From assembly GCF_025154055.1 (NCBI RefSeq), contig NZ_JAOALK010000062.1, positions 62,001 through 126,000 on the forward strand: 64,000 nucleotides of DNA. The letters are read 5' to 3'. This stretch comes from Aquibacillus koreensis (GTDB lineage Bacteria; Bacillota; Bacilli; Bacillales; Amphibacillaceae). Under the pieces are notes generated by a model, which ran no database searches, was not told the origin of the DNA, and saw only the letters and a list, made by a program, of their open reading frames with translations. This document shows positions 1 to 8,845 of this stretch, piece after piece. Position numbers and translations under genes: made by a program. Each line of letters starts with the position of its first letter. Position 1 is the first letter of the stretch.

Positions 1-101
1 TCTCTTTCTGTTGGTTCTTTCGTTGATTGAAACTGAATAGCAACTAAGAAACCAACAAATGCACAAATAATTGATATCGTAACTTTCTTTTTGACCCGCA
101 C
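1..101 (-). CDS. ylxX: DUF881 family protein, N-terminal part (cut by window edge)
   Basis: Only the first 33 codons are inside the window. The GTG start at 99-101 has an AAAGGTG ribosome binding site six bases upstream and reads VRVKKKVTISIICAFVGFLV, a short basic leader followed by one membrane segment. It starts 18 bp after the ylxW stop. In Bacillus subtilis two paralogous DUF881 genes, ylxW and ylxX, follow divIB, and position plus membrane anchor fit ylxX. The identification rests on synteny because the conserved domain lies outside the window. Function is not established for the family. Confidence 0.7.
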   Translation of the reverse strand, partial: MRVKKKVTISIICAFVGFLVAIQFQSTKEPTER

Positions 102-119
102 TACTATCACCTTTCTTAA

Positions 120-812
120 CTAGCTAACCCTTGCTCTCATTTCTATATCCTTTTTCTTCTCAATCTCTACCTCAATATTATCACTAAGAAGTATGTCCAC
201 CACACCATTGGTTAAATTCAAACTTACATCTAATACCTCGGGATCACCAATAGCAGCGATTGTAAAAGGAGCAGGATGTGGAACACCATCCACTGACACA
301 ACTGGGCCTACACAAGAAATGAAGGAATCTTTGTAGATCCGTTGTCCATTAATGGAAATAGCTTTTGCTCCTGCACTAAATAATTCGTTAATTACTAGAT
401 GCATATGTCTATCATGCACAATATACTGGTTTGCATTTTCCTCAGTAGGTATATAATCAGAATCTCGCAAAGTTACTTGCATTCCTTTACCTTTTATCGG
501 TAATTCTCCAGTTAGCATCTGCAATTGTTTTTTTAATTCTACATAATCACCCAGTGTTTCCTCCTGTTTACCTAGCTCTTCTTCAAGAAGTTGAATTTCT
601 TGTCTGTTACTACTAAGTTCCATTCGTAACTCTCGGTTTTTTTCCTCAAGGTTTATCAACTGTTGACGATAAAAATAATCCTTCTCCCATTCTGAATCAG
701 ATAATTGAATAATTTGGGATTCATTTTTCGTTTGCTGATAGCTATAAGTAAGTAAGAAACCAAAAACAAGAAAGACCAACGACCAAATAACATGTCTACC
801 CTTCAGTTTCAT
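120..812 (-). CDS. ylxW: DUF881 family membrane-anchored protein
   Basis: A 230-residue protein with a single N-terminal membrane segment (about residues 8-26), a coiled coil rich in Glu, Gln and Leu (about 45-100), and a C-terminal DUF881 domain containing the ISINGQRI-type motif and a glycine-rich GPVV stretch. The start codon lies inside the end of divIB (17-bp overlap), so the two are probably translationally coupled. Family members sit next to divIB or sbp in Bacillaceae division clusters. A role at the cell surface or division site is inferred from this context and is not proven. It is about the usual length for the family. Confidence 0.85.
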   Translation of the reverse strand: MKLKGRHVIWSLVFLVFGFLLTYSYQQTKNESQIIQLSDSEWEKDYFYRQQLINLEEKNRELRMELSSNRQEIQLLEEELGKQEETLGDYVELKKQLQMLTGELPIKGKGMQVTLRDSDYIPTEENANQYIVHDRHMHLVINELFSAGAKAISINGQRIYKDSFISCVGPVVSVDGVPHPAPFTIAAIGDPEVLDVSLNLTNGVVDILLSDNIEVEIEKKKDIEMRARVS

Positions 813-1596
813 CCTTGTTCTCCTCTTCTATATCGGAACTTGATTCATTTGTATATGGATCAAAGACTGCTCCACCTACTCCAATACGTATAATCCCTTT
901 ACTTCCTTGTTCTAACTGAGAAGTAATGGAGGGATAGACCTTCATTGACTTTGAAAAGTTTCGAATCGATGCCTCTACTTCATATCCATCATTCATAAAT
1001 ACTAATACTTTATATGGATTACCCTCGGTTGGTTGCCATATGATTTCAGAAATAAGGTTACTAATTGGATTAGGTAACAAAATAAGCTCTTCTGCCAACT
1101 CTTGCAAATAAGTTGATGTAGAAAAACCTGTTAAAAATGGAGCATCAGCTTTCACCGAACCCATCGGATGAGATGCTAGCCTTTCACCATTTTCTAACAA
1201 TGGAAAATACTCTCCTTGTTGCTCAATATAACCGACCATTTCATATTCTAAAACGTCAATATTGATAGTTGTAGGGAATGACCTTGAGACAGTAACATTT
1301 TTTATTTGAGGATGTTGCTGTATAGTTTGTTCTATTTCTCCAAGATTTACACTCCAAATATTCTCGTCATGTGTAATTCCGCTTAATCCTTTAATTTCTT
1401 CTTCCTCTATGTATTTGTAACCCGTAACATTAATATGTTGGACATTACTAAGGGGAGATTGTAAATAGACGACAATTGAGATTAGAATAAAAAAAATCGA
1501 TAAATAAAATATTAACCTTCTATTCGCTTTTTTCTTTCTTGCTTGTTTTAATTTAGGAATTCTATCTTCAATAGATACGACTTTTTTCTGACCCAT
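796..1596 (-). CDS. divIB: cell division protein DivIB (FtsQ family)
   Basis: Bitopic division protein of 266 residues. It has a basic cytoplasmic tail (about 1-27), one membrane segment (about 28-47, YLSIFFILISIVVYL) and an extracellular POTRA domain beginning near NVQHINVTGYKYIEEEEI, followed by the beta domain and an acidic tail. DivIB works with FtsL and DivIC to stabilise the septal PBP2B-FtsW synthase. Unlike in Bacillus subtilis it is not preceded by murG and murB. The upstream 500 bp carries two hairpins, so it probably starts its own transcription unit with ylxW and ylxX. The ATG has a TAGGAG ribosome binding site. Confidence 0.93.
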   Translation of the reverse strand: MGQKKVVSIEDRIPKLKQARKKKANRRLIFYLSIFFILISIVVYLQSPLSNVQHINVTGYKYIEEEEIKGLSGITHDENIWSVNLGEIEQTIQQHPQIKNVTVSRSFPTTINIDVLEYEMVGYIEQQGEYFPLLENGERLASHPMGSVKADAPFLTGFSTSTYLQELAEELILLPNPISNLISEIIWQPTEGNPYKVLVFMNDGYEVEASIRNFSKSMKVYPSITSQLEQGSKGIIRIGVGGAVFDPYTNESSSDIEEENKDETEG

Positions 1597-1754
1597 CTCC
1601 TAATTCTTCCCTTTTTATTATAATATACCTTCTGCATTATCTTTAAAAATGAGAAGTGTATTTCAACAACACCTATTTACAAGCACATGAATTATTTATC
1701 ACTTGTAATTACATATCGCAGCAAAAAATTAAACTCTACATGTATAAAAATAAG

Positions 1755-1779
1755 CAAACGGCATCAAAAATGCCGTTTG
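1755..1779 (-). terminator. hairpin upstream of divIB
   Basis: A perfect 10-bp stem (CAAACGGCAT / ATGCCGTTTG) with a CAAAA loop. On the minus strand it is followed by GCTTATTTTTA, only a moderate U tract. It is either a weak terminator for leftward transcription from spoVE or a leader structure of divIB. Confidence 0.45.
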
Positions 1780-1967
1780 TTCTATTAATATAGATTATAT
1801 CATATTTTTACACTTATCGTGCTTTATTTGTCTATTACATGAATATTTTTTTAAGCGTGTCAATACGCACAATTCACACTTGTAAAAGTGAATAAATTAA
1901 TCCTAAATTGTTTCTATCAAATTAAAAAGATATCGTAAGTGCACAAGGTAGTTATAAAAAAGAGAAA

Positions 1968-1995
1968 GCTACATTCACATAAAAATGAATGTAGC
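1968..1995 (-). terminator. terminator after spoVE
   Basis: A 10-bp stem GCTACATTCA / TGAATGTAGC with an 8-base loop. On the minus strand it is followed by a T-rich run (TTTCTCTTTTTT), about 100 bp after the spoVE stop. It fits an intrinsic terminator closing the upstream dcw transcription unit. Confidence 0.65.
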
Positions 1996-2095
1996 ATGTT
2001 TGATCGTCTAAAAAATAACGTAATTAGAAAAACAATAAAGTATATTGAAGTAATCATTAGACTAAGCATATAAGTAAATCCCTTTGAAACTCAAT

Positions 2096-3190
2096 TTATA
2101 GCCTAGCATACCTACTGATATTCAATAAAATCCCAATTGAAAGTAATGTCAACGTTAGTGATGAGCCACCATAGCTTAAAAATGGTAAGGTTATGCCTGT
2201 GACTGGTATTAAGCCAATAACAACACTAATATTAATCATTACTTGAAGTGAGATCATCCCAACAATACCTAGTCCTAATAGACTTCCAAATGTATCTGGC
2301 GCACCAAGCGCGACACGTATACCTCTCCAAAGCAATAAAAGAAAAAGTAATAAGACGAACGTGCCACCAATAAAACCTAGTTCTTCTGCTAGGATTGCAA
2401 AGATAAAGTCATTATGTGGTTCAGGTAAATAGAAAAATTTTTGCAAGCTTTGTCCTAATCCCAAGCCCATTAATCCTCCTGGCCCAATTGCATACAGAGA
2501 CTGGATGATCTGAAACCCATTCCCTAGAGGATCTTCCCAAGGATTAAGAAAGGCAGTAATTCGATTAATCCGGTATGGAGCTGAAATAATTAACCCCAAA
2601 AAACCAATCAAGCCTAAGATACCTAGACCAACAAAATGAGATATTTTTGCACCAGCTACAAAAATCATGATTAAACATGTTAATACAAGCACTACCCCTG
2701 TACCAAGGTCAGGTTGTAACATGATTAAACCAAAAGCAACAAATACAAGTAGAAGTGATGGAAGAAACCCTTTTTTAAATGACGTAATATACTTTTGATT
2801 TGAAGCTAGATATGTAGACAAAAAGATAATCAAACCTAGTTTCATAAACTCTGCTGGTTGAATACTAAAAGCCCCTACGCCAATCCAGCTTCTGGCACCA
2901 CCTCTTACCATACCAATTCCAGGAATTAAAACTCCTATCAATAATATAAAACAAATAAGAAGGATAGGCTTGGCATACGTCTTCCACGTTAAGTAAGGTA
3001 TATTCATTACAACAATCATCGCGATTATACCTAACGTTGCAAAAAGCAACTGTCTTTTTGCAAAATAAAACGTGTCATTAAATTTGTAATCAGCCCAGAT
3101 TGCGGAAGCACTATAAACCATTACAACTCCTATAATTAGTAGTGAAAAGATCGCTATGGTTAATAGCATGTCCGGCTTATTCTTCAACAT
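2096..3190 (-). CDS. spoVE: SEDS-family peptidoglycan polymerase SpoVE
   Basis: Polytopic SEDS glycosyltransferase (about 10 membrane segments) that works with a class B PBP to build spore cortex peptidoglycan. Its sequence follows Bacillus subtilis SpoVE closely: VYSASAIWADYKFNDTFYFAKRQ, GVGAFSIQPAEFMKLG, LQPDLGTG, NPWEDPLGNGFQIIQS, and the C-terminal TGITLPFLSYGGSS signature. SpoVE rather than FtsW is chosen because it follows murD in the dcw cluster and because a second SEDS gene sits at the ftsW locus (41759-42940). The ATG at 3190 gives 364 residues, matching the family N-terminus. An in-frame ATG at 3232 and a TTG at 3208 with GGGGTG upstream are alternatives. Confidence 0.9.
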   Translation of the reverse strand: MLKNKPDMLLTIAIFSLLIIGVVMVYSASAIWADYKFNDTFYFAKRQLLFATLGIIAMIVVMNIPYLTWKTYAKPILLICFILLIGVLIPGIGMVRGGARSWIGVGAFSIQPAEFMKLGLIIFLSTYLASNQKYITSFKKGFLPSLLLVFVAFGLIMLQPDLGTGVVLVLTCLIMIFVAGAKISHFVGLGILGLIGFLGLIISAPYRINRITAFLNPWEDPLGNGFQIIQSLYAIGPGGLMGLGLGQSLQKFFYLPEPHNDFIFAILAEELGFIGGTFVLLLFLLLLWRGIRVALGAPDTFGSLLGLGIVGMISLQVMINISVVIGLIPVTGITLPFLSYGGSSLTLTLLSIGILLNISRYARL

Positions 3191-3446
3191 TGCTTTCGAT
3201 CTAAACAAAAAAACACCCCATTTCCCAAACATTGGAACGTGGGGCTTTTATTTATCGGCCATTCATCAACAAAGGAAGAATGACGACATGTTTACTACAC
3301 CTATCATCTAGTTTCTTTTAAACGGTGCTCTTGATCACTTAAATAGTTGAAACTGCAAAATTCACAAAGCCAATGCAGCGTTTGCTATCTAAGCAATTGA
3401 ACAATGTTTAAAAGAGATTGTACATCTAGCATAGTAAAACAAGCCC

Positions 3447-4796
3447 CTACTTTAATGTATGCACCGCTTCTATAAACATGTCTCCTCTTTCTTCAAATGT
3501 GCGATATTGATCCCAACTCGCACAAGCAGGTGATAAAAGGATAACATCATTTTCGTTAGAAAGCTGATATGCTCTTTGAACGGCATGTTTTACATTATCG
3601 ACTAATTCAGCCTTTTCTATTCCTATTTGTTCTGCTAACTCCATTAACTTTTCTGCAGTTTCCCCAAAAACAACCATTGCCTTTACTTGTTTTAAGTAAG
3701 GGATTAAGTCGTCGAAATCATTACCACGATCTAATCCACCAGCTAATAAAATAGTCGGTTGATCAAATGATGATAGTGCTTTGGATGTTGCTAATACGTT
3801 TGTTGCTTTAGAATCATTATAGAATAATCTACCTTTTATATTTTCAACAAACTGTAAACGATGTCTAACACCTGTGAATGTTGTAAGCACTTGATGGATT
3901 GCTTCCTTCGTTGCACCATTTAACATAGCAGCACTTACTGCAGCTAAAATATTTTCTAAGTTATGTTGACCCACAAGAGCTATTTCTTCTAGCAAAATTA
4001 TTTGTTCATCGCGAAAATATAGATGAGTCTGATCACACCAAGCACCATTTCCCACCTTTTCTTTTGTACTAAATGGTACTTTTGTCGCTTTTGCTGGTTG
4101 ACACATATCCACTACTTTCTTATCATCCAGATTGTACACAAGAAAATCTTCTGACGTTTGATTCATAAAAATGTTAGCTTTCGCATTTTTATAATTATCA
4201 AAGGTTTCATGGTAATCCAAATGTGCTTCAAATAAGTTTAATACTACAGCTGTAGTTGGTTTAAACTTCTGAACGCCTAACAATTGAAACGAGGACAATT
4301 CAATAACCATCGTTTCATTTTGTTGTAATTGCTCAGCTACTTCAATGGCGACTGTTCCAATATTACCCGCAATCTTCACTTGTTGTTTACTATGATTCAG
4401 CATTTCATAGATTAAAGTAGTAGTGGTTGTTTTCCCGTTAGAGCCAGTAATTCCAACAAGGGAATTAGAAGCGAGTTGTCCAGCGAGCTCCACTTCGGTT
4501 AAGATCGGTATTTTTCTTCTTTCTGCTTCTTGAACTATAATATTGCTATACGGAATTCCAGGATTTTTCACTAACACATCAATTCCATCTAAAACATGTA
4601 ATGGATGTCCACCAGTAATGACTTCTACGCCTAATTGTTGTAATTCCTCTACTATTGGATCATTTAGTTCTGTTTTTAAATCATTTACCCTTACTCGTTT
4701 GCCACTCTTAACTAAAACTTTGGTAGCGGCAGTTCCACTTTTTGCTAATCCCAAAACCAACACATGTTGGTAAGGAAAATCAATTAATTGATTCAA
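3447..4796 (-). CDS. murD: UDP-N-acetylmuramoyl-L-alanine--D-glutamate ligase MurD
   Basis: Cytoplasmic ligase that adds D-glutamate to UDP-MurNAc-L-Ala using ATP. The N-terminal Rossmann-like part carries [13 protein letters not shown], the central domain carries the ATP loop [12 protein letters not shown], and downstream come the HLDYHET and NDSKATN motifs typical of Mur ligases. The reading frame is open further upstream, but the TTG at 4794-4796 is chosen: it has GAGGTG eight bases upstream, overlaps the mraY stop as TTGA (translational coupling), and gives 449 residues, close to the usual length of about 450. Confidence 0.95.
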   Translation of the reverse strand: MNQLIDFPYQHVLVLGLAKSGTAATKVLVKSGKRVRVNDLKTELNDPIVEELQQLGVEVITGGHPLHVLDGIDVLVKNPGIPYSNIIVQEAERRKIPILTEVELAGQLASNSLVGITGSNGKTTTTTLIYEMLNHSKQQVKIAGNIGTVAIEVAEQLQQNETMVIELSSFQLLGVQKFKPTTAVVLNLFEAHLDYHETFDNYKNAKANIFMNQTSEDFLVYNLDDKKVVDMCQPAKATKVPFSTKEKVGNGAWCDQTHLYFRDEQIILLEEIALVGQHNLENILAAVSAAMLNGATKEAIHQVLTTFTGVRHRLQFVENIKGRLFYNDSKATNVLATSKALSSFDQPTILLAGGLDRGNDFDDLIPYLKQVKAMVVFGETAEKLMELAEQIGIEKAELVDNVKHAVQRAYQLSNENDVILLSPACASWDQYRTFEERGDMFIEAVHTLK

Positions 4797-5779
4797 AGTA
4801 TCCACACCTCTATATAAATACCGAGCGCTGCAAAGATAAGTCCTACAAGCCAAAAAGTACTAACGACTCTCCACTCTGACCATCCCATCAATTCATAGTG
4901 ATGATGAAGGGGGCTCATTTTAAACACGCGCTTCCCAGTAGTTTTAAATGAAATTACTTGAATAATAACAGAAAGTGTTTCTAAAACAAAAACACCACCG
5001 ATAATAATAAGCAAAACTTCCAACTTCGTTAAAATAGCAACTGCTGCAATGGCTCCACCTAATGCAAGGGAACCTGTATCGCCCATAAACACTTTAGCAG
5101 GATGCGCATTAAAGACGAGAAAACCTAAAAGAGACCCAACCACTGCTAATGAAAAAATCGTGATCTCAAACTGCGGAATCCCATACCATGCAAGAATGCC
5201 AAAAGCACCAAAAGCAATTGCTGCAGTTCCTGCCAATAGACCATCTAAACCGTCAGTTAAATTCACTGCGTTAGACGCACCGACTAACATAAATATAATT
5301 AATATTGCATATCCCCAACCTAAATCCCAACTAAGATCTGTTCCCGGAATATGAATAACGGTAGAAAAATCATGTTGACGTAAGATAATATAAAATATAA
5401 TTGCAATTACAATTTGCCCAAGCATTTTTTGTCTAGAAGTTAATCCTAAATTACGTTTAAGCACTACTTTTATAAAATCATCAAGAAATCCTAATAACCC
5501 ATAACCTAAAAGTACGAGTAATAACACTACTACTTCAAAGTTTAAAGAACCCGTAGATAATTTTGATGTCATAATCAATGTAGTAATGGTTACACTTAAT
5601 AAGATCATTACTCCACCCATTGTTGGAGTACCCATTTTTTTCATATGTGACTTTGGACCTTCTTCTCTAATACTTTGTCCAAACTTTAGCCTTCTTAAAA
5701 ACGGGATAAAAATAGGCGACAAAAGGACGGTAATTAAGAATGCAATTGCCATTGTTATTAGTAATACGTAATCGCTCAC
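4793..5779 (-). CDS. mraY: phospho-N-acetylmuramoyl-pentapeptide-transferase MraY
   Basis: Polytopic membrane enzyme (328 residues, about 10 membrane segments) that transfers phospho-MurNAc-pentapeptide to undecaprenyl phosphate to form lipid I. Family signatures are visible: GTPTMGG near residue 50, [39 protein letters not shown] and MSPLHHHYE. The aspartate-rich motifs and the histidine loop are intact. The GTG start has AAGGAGG nine bases upstream. The stop overlaps the TTG start of murD. Confidence 0.96.
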   Translation of the reverse strand: MSDYVLLITMAIAFLITVLLSPIFIPFLRRLKFGQSIREEGPKSHMKKMGTPTMGGVMILLSVTITTLIMTSKLSTGSLNFEVVVLLLVLLGYGLLGFLDDFIKVVLKRNLGLTSRQKMLGQIVIAIIFYIILRQHDFSTVIHIPGTDLSWDLGWGYAILIIFMLVGASNAVNLTDGLDGLLAGTAAIAFGAFGILAWYGIPQFEITIFSLAVVGSLLGFLVFNAHPAKVFMGDTGSLALGGAIAAVAILTKLEVLLIIIGGVFVLETLSVIIQVISFKTTGKRVFKMSPLHHHYELMGWSEWRVVSTFWLVGLIFAALGIYIEVWIL

Positions 5780-5826
5780 TATTGTTTCCTCCTTTACTAC
5801 GATAAACCCGTCCGTTTCAAATTTAA

Positions 5827-7185
5827 TTAATCAACTAACTGTTCGATCAAGGATTCGAACTTCATGCCTCTTGATGCTTTTAATAAAATGACTGTTCCTT
5901 TGTCTAGAAAAGCTTGTATTTCATTAACTAATGCTTCCTTAGATGTAAAATGTTGTCCATGCACCTGAAGTTGTTGTTTTGCTAGTTCATCCGTAATTTC
6001 CTTTGAATCTTGACCAATCGTGAACACATAATCAACCTCATCCGTTATAGCTTCTGCAACTGTTCGATGCAATCGTTTGGAATGTTCACCCATCTCAAAC
6101 ATATCCCCTAAGATCAACACTTTTCTTTGATAGGATTGCATTTGTTTAACTATTTCAATGGATGCCTTCATGGAGGTCGGAGAAGCGTTATAAGCGTCAT
6201 TTATTATCGTGACACCATTTATTCCTTGAATGATTTCAAATCGCATACCAGTGAGCTCTAAATTTACAAGCGAACGTTTAATTTTCTCTATAGGCACCTG
6301 TAATCTTATAGCTATTTCGATTGCCATTGAGGCATTCTTGACATTATGTTTCCCTAACATCTGAAGTCGAAATGGCGTATCATTTAATGTAAACAAAGAT
6401 GACGAGACAGTCATGTCGAAATCTTTAATAACATGGTCATTTCCATCTTTAAATCCGATTGTTTTAATATTTTCTTTATCATGTAAATTATCTAAAAGTG
6501 GTTCATCCCCATCTATAAATAAAAGACCACCTTTTTTTAAGCCCGCCATTATTTCTAATTTTGCTTGAGCAATACCTTGTCTAGATCCTAAGTATTCGAT
6601 GTGAGATTCACCAATATTTGTAATCACCGCATAATCCGGTTTCGCGATATTGGACAATAATTCTATCTCACCAAAATGATTCATTCCCATTTCCAATACA
6701 AGTACTTCGGTATCAGCTTCCATTGACAAAATTGTTAAAGGAAGTCCGATATGATTATTAAAATTACCTTTTGTTCGGAATGTCTTATATGTTGTTTGCA
6801 TGACAGTACCTATTAAGTCTTTTGTCGTTGTTTTACCATTGGATCCTGTTACGCCAATTACGATCGGATTTACCACCTTGCGATATTCATGTGCTAAAGC
6901 TTGTAAAGCTTGCAAAGAATCCTCAACATAATAAACAGGAAAATCTGTTGGCAAAAAAGCTGGTAATTCCTTATTTCGTTCCCAAATGGTAGCTACTGCA
7001 CCATTATTAAACGCATCTTTAATAAAATCATGACCGTCGAAGTTCTCACCTTTTAAAGGAATAAATAATGACTTATCCCCCTTTTTTCTACTGTCAGTCG
7101 TCACTTCCTTGATCGGTAAGGAATCGTTCACAACACCTTTTGTATTTGGGAATACTTGTGTTAAAAAGTTTGTAGTAAATAACAT
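5827..7185 (-). CDS. murF: UDP-N-acetylmuramoyl-tripeptide--D-alanyl-D-alanine ligase MurF
   Basis: Adds the D-Ala-D-Ala dipeptide to UDP-MurNAc-tripeptide. It is 452 residues long with an N-terminal substrate domain ([24 protein letters not shown]), the ATP loop [13 protein letters not shown], the GMNHFGEIE motif and [16 protein letters not shown]. The start has GAGGAG about eight bases upstream. In Bacillus subtilis murF lies elsewhere beside ddl. Here it sits between murE and mraY, the arrangement common in many other bacteria. Confidence 0.95.
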   Translation of the reverse strand: MLFTTNFLTQVFPNTKGVVNDSLPIKEVTTDSRKKGDKSLFIPLKGENFDGHDFIKDAFNNGAVATIWERNKELPAFLPTDFPVYYVEDSLQALQALAHEYRKVVNPIVIGVTGSNGKTTTKDLIGTVMQTTYKTFRTKGNFNNHIGLPLTILSMEADTEVLVLEMGMNHFGEIELLSNIAKPDYAVITNIGESHIEYLGSRQGIAQAKLEIMAGLKKGGLLFIDGDEPLLDNLHDKENIKTIGFKDGNDHVIKDFDMTVSSSLFTLNDTPFRLQMLGKHNVKNASMAIEIAIRLQVPIEKIKRSLVNLELTGMRFEIIQGINGVTIINDAYNASPTSMKASIEIVKQMQSYQRKVLILGDMFEMGEHSKRLHRTVAEAITDEVDYVFTIGQDSKEITDELAKQQLQVHGQHFTSKEALVNEIQAFLDKGTVILLKASRGMKFESLIEQLVD

Positions 7186-7251
7186 ATATTAATCTCCTCA
7201 TACCCTTTCGAACCTGAAAAATACACCATAGGATTCGAAGTTAATCCTTTA

Positions 7252-8721
7252 TTATTGAGGGTTACGTTTTAAAATCGCATGCTTTGCTTCTTTTCTATCA
7301 TCAAATGAAAGGACTTCATCACCAATTATTTGGTATGTTTCATGTCCTTTTCCCGCTATTAACACAATATCGTTTTCTCTGGCTATTTCTATACTATGAT
7401 TGATCGCATCTTTTCTATTCAGAATTACCTTAAAGTTTTCCTGGTTCATACCGTTTATCATATCATTTATGATTTCTTCAGGGTCTTCTGATCTAGGATT
7501 ATCAGATGTAAAAATAGCCATGTCTGCATATTTAGCTGCGATCTTAGCCATCAGTGGACGTTTCGTTTTATCGCGGTCACCACCACACCCAACTACTACA
7601 TAAACATTTCCTTTAGCAAACGAGCGAATCGTAGTAAGAACATTCTCCAACGAATCGGGAGTATGAGCATAATCCACTATAACACCATATGACTGACCTT
7701 CACTAACCGGTTCAAATCGTCCATTTACACCTGTAGTTTCTTCCAAGGCGTCTTTAATCGTTGATAGCGGAACGCCTGAACAAATAGCAGCTGTGGCAGA
7801 TGCAAGCATATTATATATACTAAATCGGCCCATTAATTTACTCTTAATCGTTATTTTGCCATCAGGTGTATTTAACGTAAACTTTGATCCATTGGCATCT
7901 AAGGTTATATTAGAAGCAGTAATGTCAGCTCTCGAATCAATGGCAAAGGTAACTACGGCTTGTGCTGTACTTTTTATAATAAAATCGCTATGCACATCGT
8001 CTTTATTCACAACCGCAAATTTAGATTTCGACCCATGGTAACTATTTCCTAATTGTGAAAATAGTAGGCTTTTTGCGTGCAAATAAGATTCCATACTATC
8101 ATGGTAATCTAGATGATCTTGACTAAGATTCGTAAAGATAGCAATATCGTAATCGCATCCGTACACTCTCCCTAAATCCAGTGCATGGGAGGAGACCTCC
8201 ATAAATACAGTCTCCACCTTTTCATTTACCATATGGCTAAAATTGCTTTGTAAAAATAAAGACTCTGGTGTTGTATTTTTAACATCAAAGGTCTCTTCAC
8301 CAATCTTCATTTGGATTGTACCAATTAATGCCGTTTTGTGTTTATGTTTTTTAAATATATCATCTAATAAGTATGTGACGGACGTTTTACCATTCGTTCC
8401 TGTGATGCCAATCAGTCGCAAGTCTCTTGTTGGATATTGATAAAAGTGATTAGCAACCATCGCCAATGCTCTTTTTGTATCACTCACAACAATTAACGGT
8501 ACATGTACATCCAGATCTTTTTCAGCTAATACTGCAACTGCCCCATTATTAATCGCTTGATCCGCGTAATTATGCCCATCCACGGTAAAGCCTTTGAGGC
8601 AAACAAATATATTTCCTGGCTCCACTTTTCTGTGATCAATAGCAATGCCAGAAATGTCTAGGTCATCCATTGATGAATTTGATTTATGATAGAAAATGGA
8701 AGAGATTTCAGAAAGCTTCAT
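7252..8721 (-). CDS. murE: UDP-MurNAc-tripeptide synthetase MurE (meso-diaminopimelate adding)
   Basis: Mur ligase of 489 residues that adds the third stem amino acid. The ATP loop reads GITGTNGKTSVTYL, followed by NLSQDHLDYHDSMESY (with the lysine to be carbamylated nearby, HAKSLLF) and VDYAHTPDSLENVL. The C-terminal DNPRSEDP motif is the signature of enzymes selecting meso-diaminopimelate rather than lysine, so the organism probably has mDAP-type peptidoglycan. The ATG at 8721 is preferred over one three codons upstream because of the AGGATG box in front of it. It lies 124 bp after spoVD. Confidence 0.95.
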   Translation of the reverse strand: MKLSEISSIFYHKSNSSMDDLDISGIAIDHRKVEPGNIFVCLKGFTVDGHNYADQAINNGAVAVLAEKDLDVHVPLIVVSDTKRALAMVANHFYQYPTRDLRLIGITGTNGKTSVTYLLDDIFKKHKHKTALIGTIQMKIGEETFDVKNTTPESLFLQSNFSHMVNEKVETVFMEVSSHALDLGRVYGCDYDIAIFTNLSQDHLDYHDSMESYLHAKSLLFSQLGNSYHGSKSKFAVVNKDDVHSDFIIKSTAQAVVTFAIDSRADITASNITLDANGSKFTLNTPDGKITIKSKLMGRFSIYNMLASATAAICSGVPLSTIKDALEETTGVNGRFEPVSEGQSYGVIVDYAHTPDSLENVLTTIRSFAKGNVYVVVGCGGDRDKTKRPLMAKIAAKYADMAIFTSDNPRSEDPEEIINDMINGMNQENFKVILNRKDAINHSIEIARENDIVLIAGKGHETYQIIGDEVLSFDDRKEAKHAILKRNPQ

Positions 8722-8845
8722 TACACACACATCCTAACTCTAAGTCAATAGCATGTGACATATTACCATATTGACTAATCTATAGCCATATATTTTTTCA
8801 CATACCTTTCCTATTATAACAGAACTTGTTTGTGTCAGCATTTAA

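Larger units (their letters stand above)
1597..2095. other. 499-bp non-coding gap between spoVE and divIB
   Basis: AT-rich DNA without a convincing reading frame. It holds two inverted repeats (1755-1779 and 1968-1995, listed separately). In Bacillus subtilis murG and murB occupy this place between spoVE and divIB. Nothing resembling remnants of either was recognised. A promoter for divIB is expected in 1600-1700, but no convincing -35/-10 pair with normal spacing was found. Confidence 0.7.

Noticed and set aside
1921-2095. Remnant of murG or murB between spoVE and divIB
   Set aside because: Six-frame reading shows only short frames and none of the MurG glycine-rich or MurB FAD motifs.
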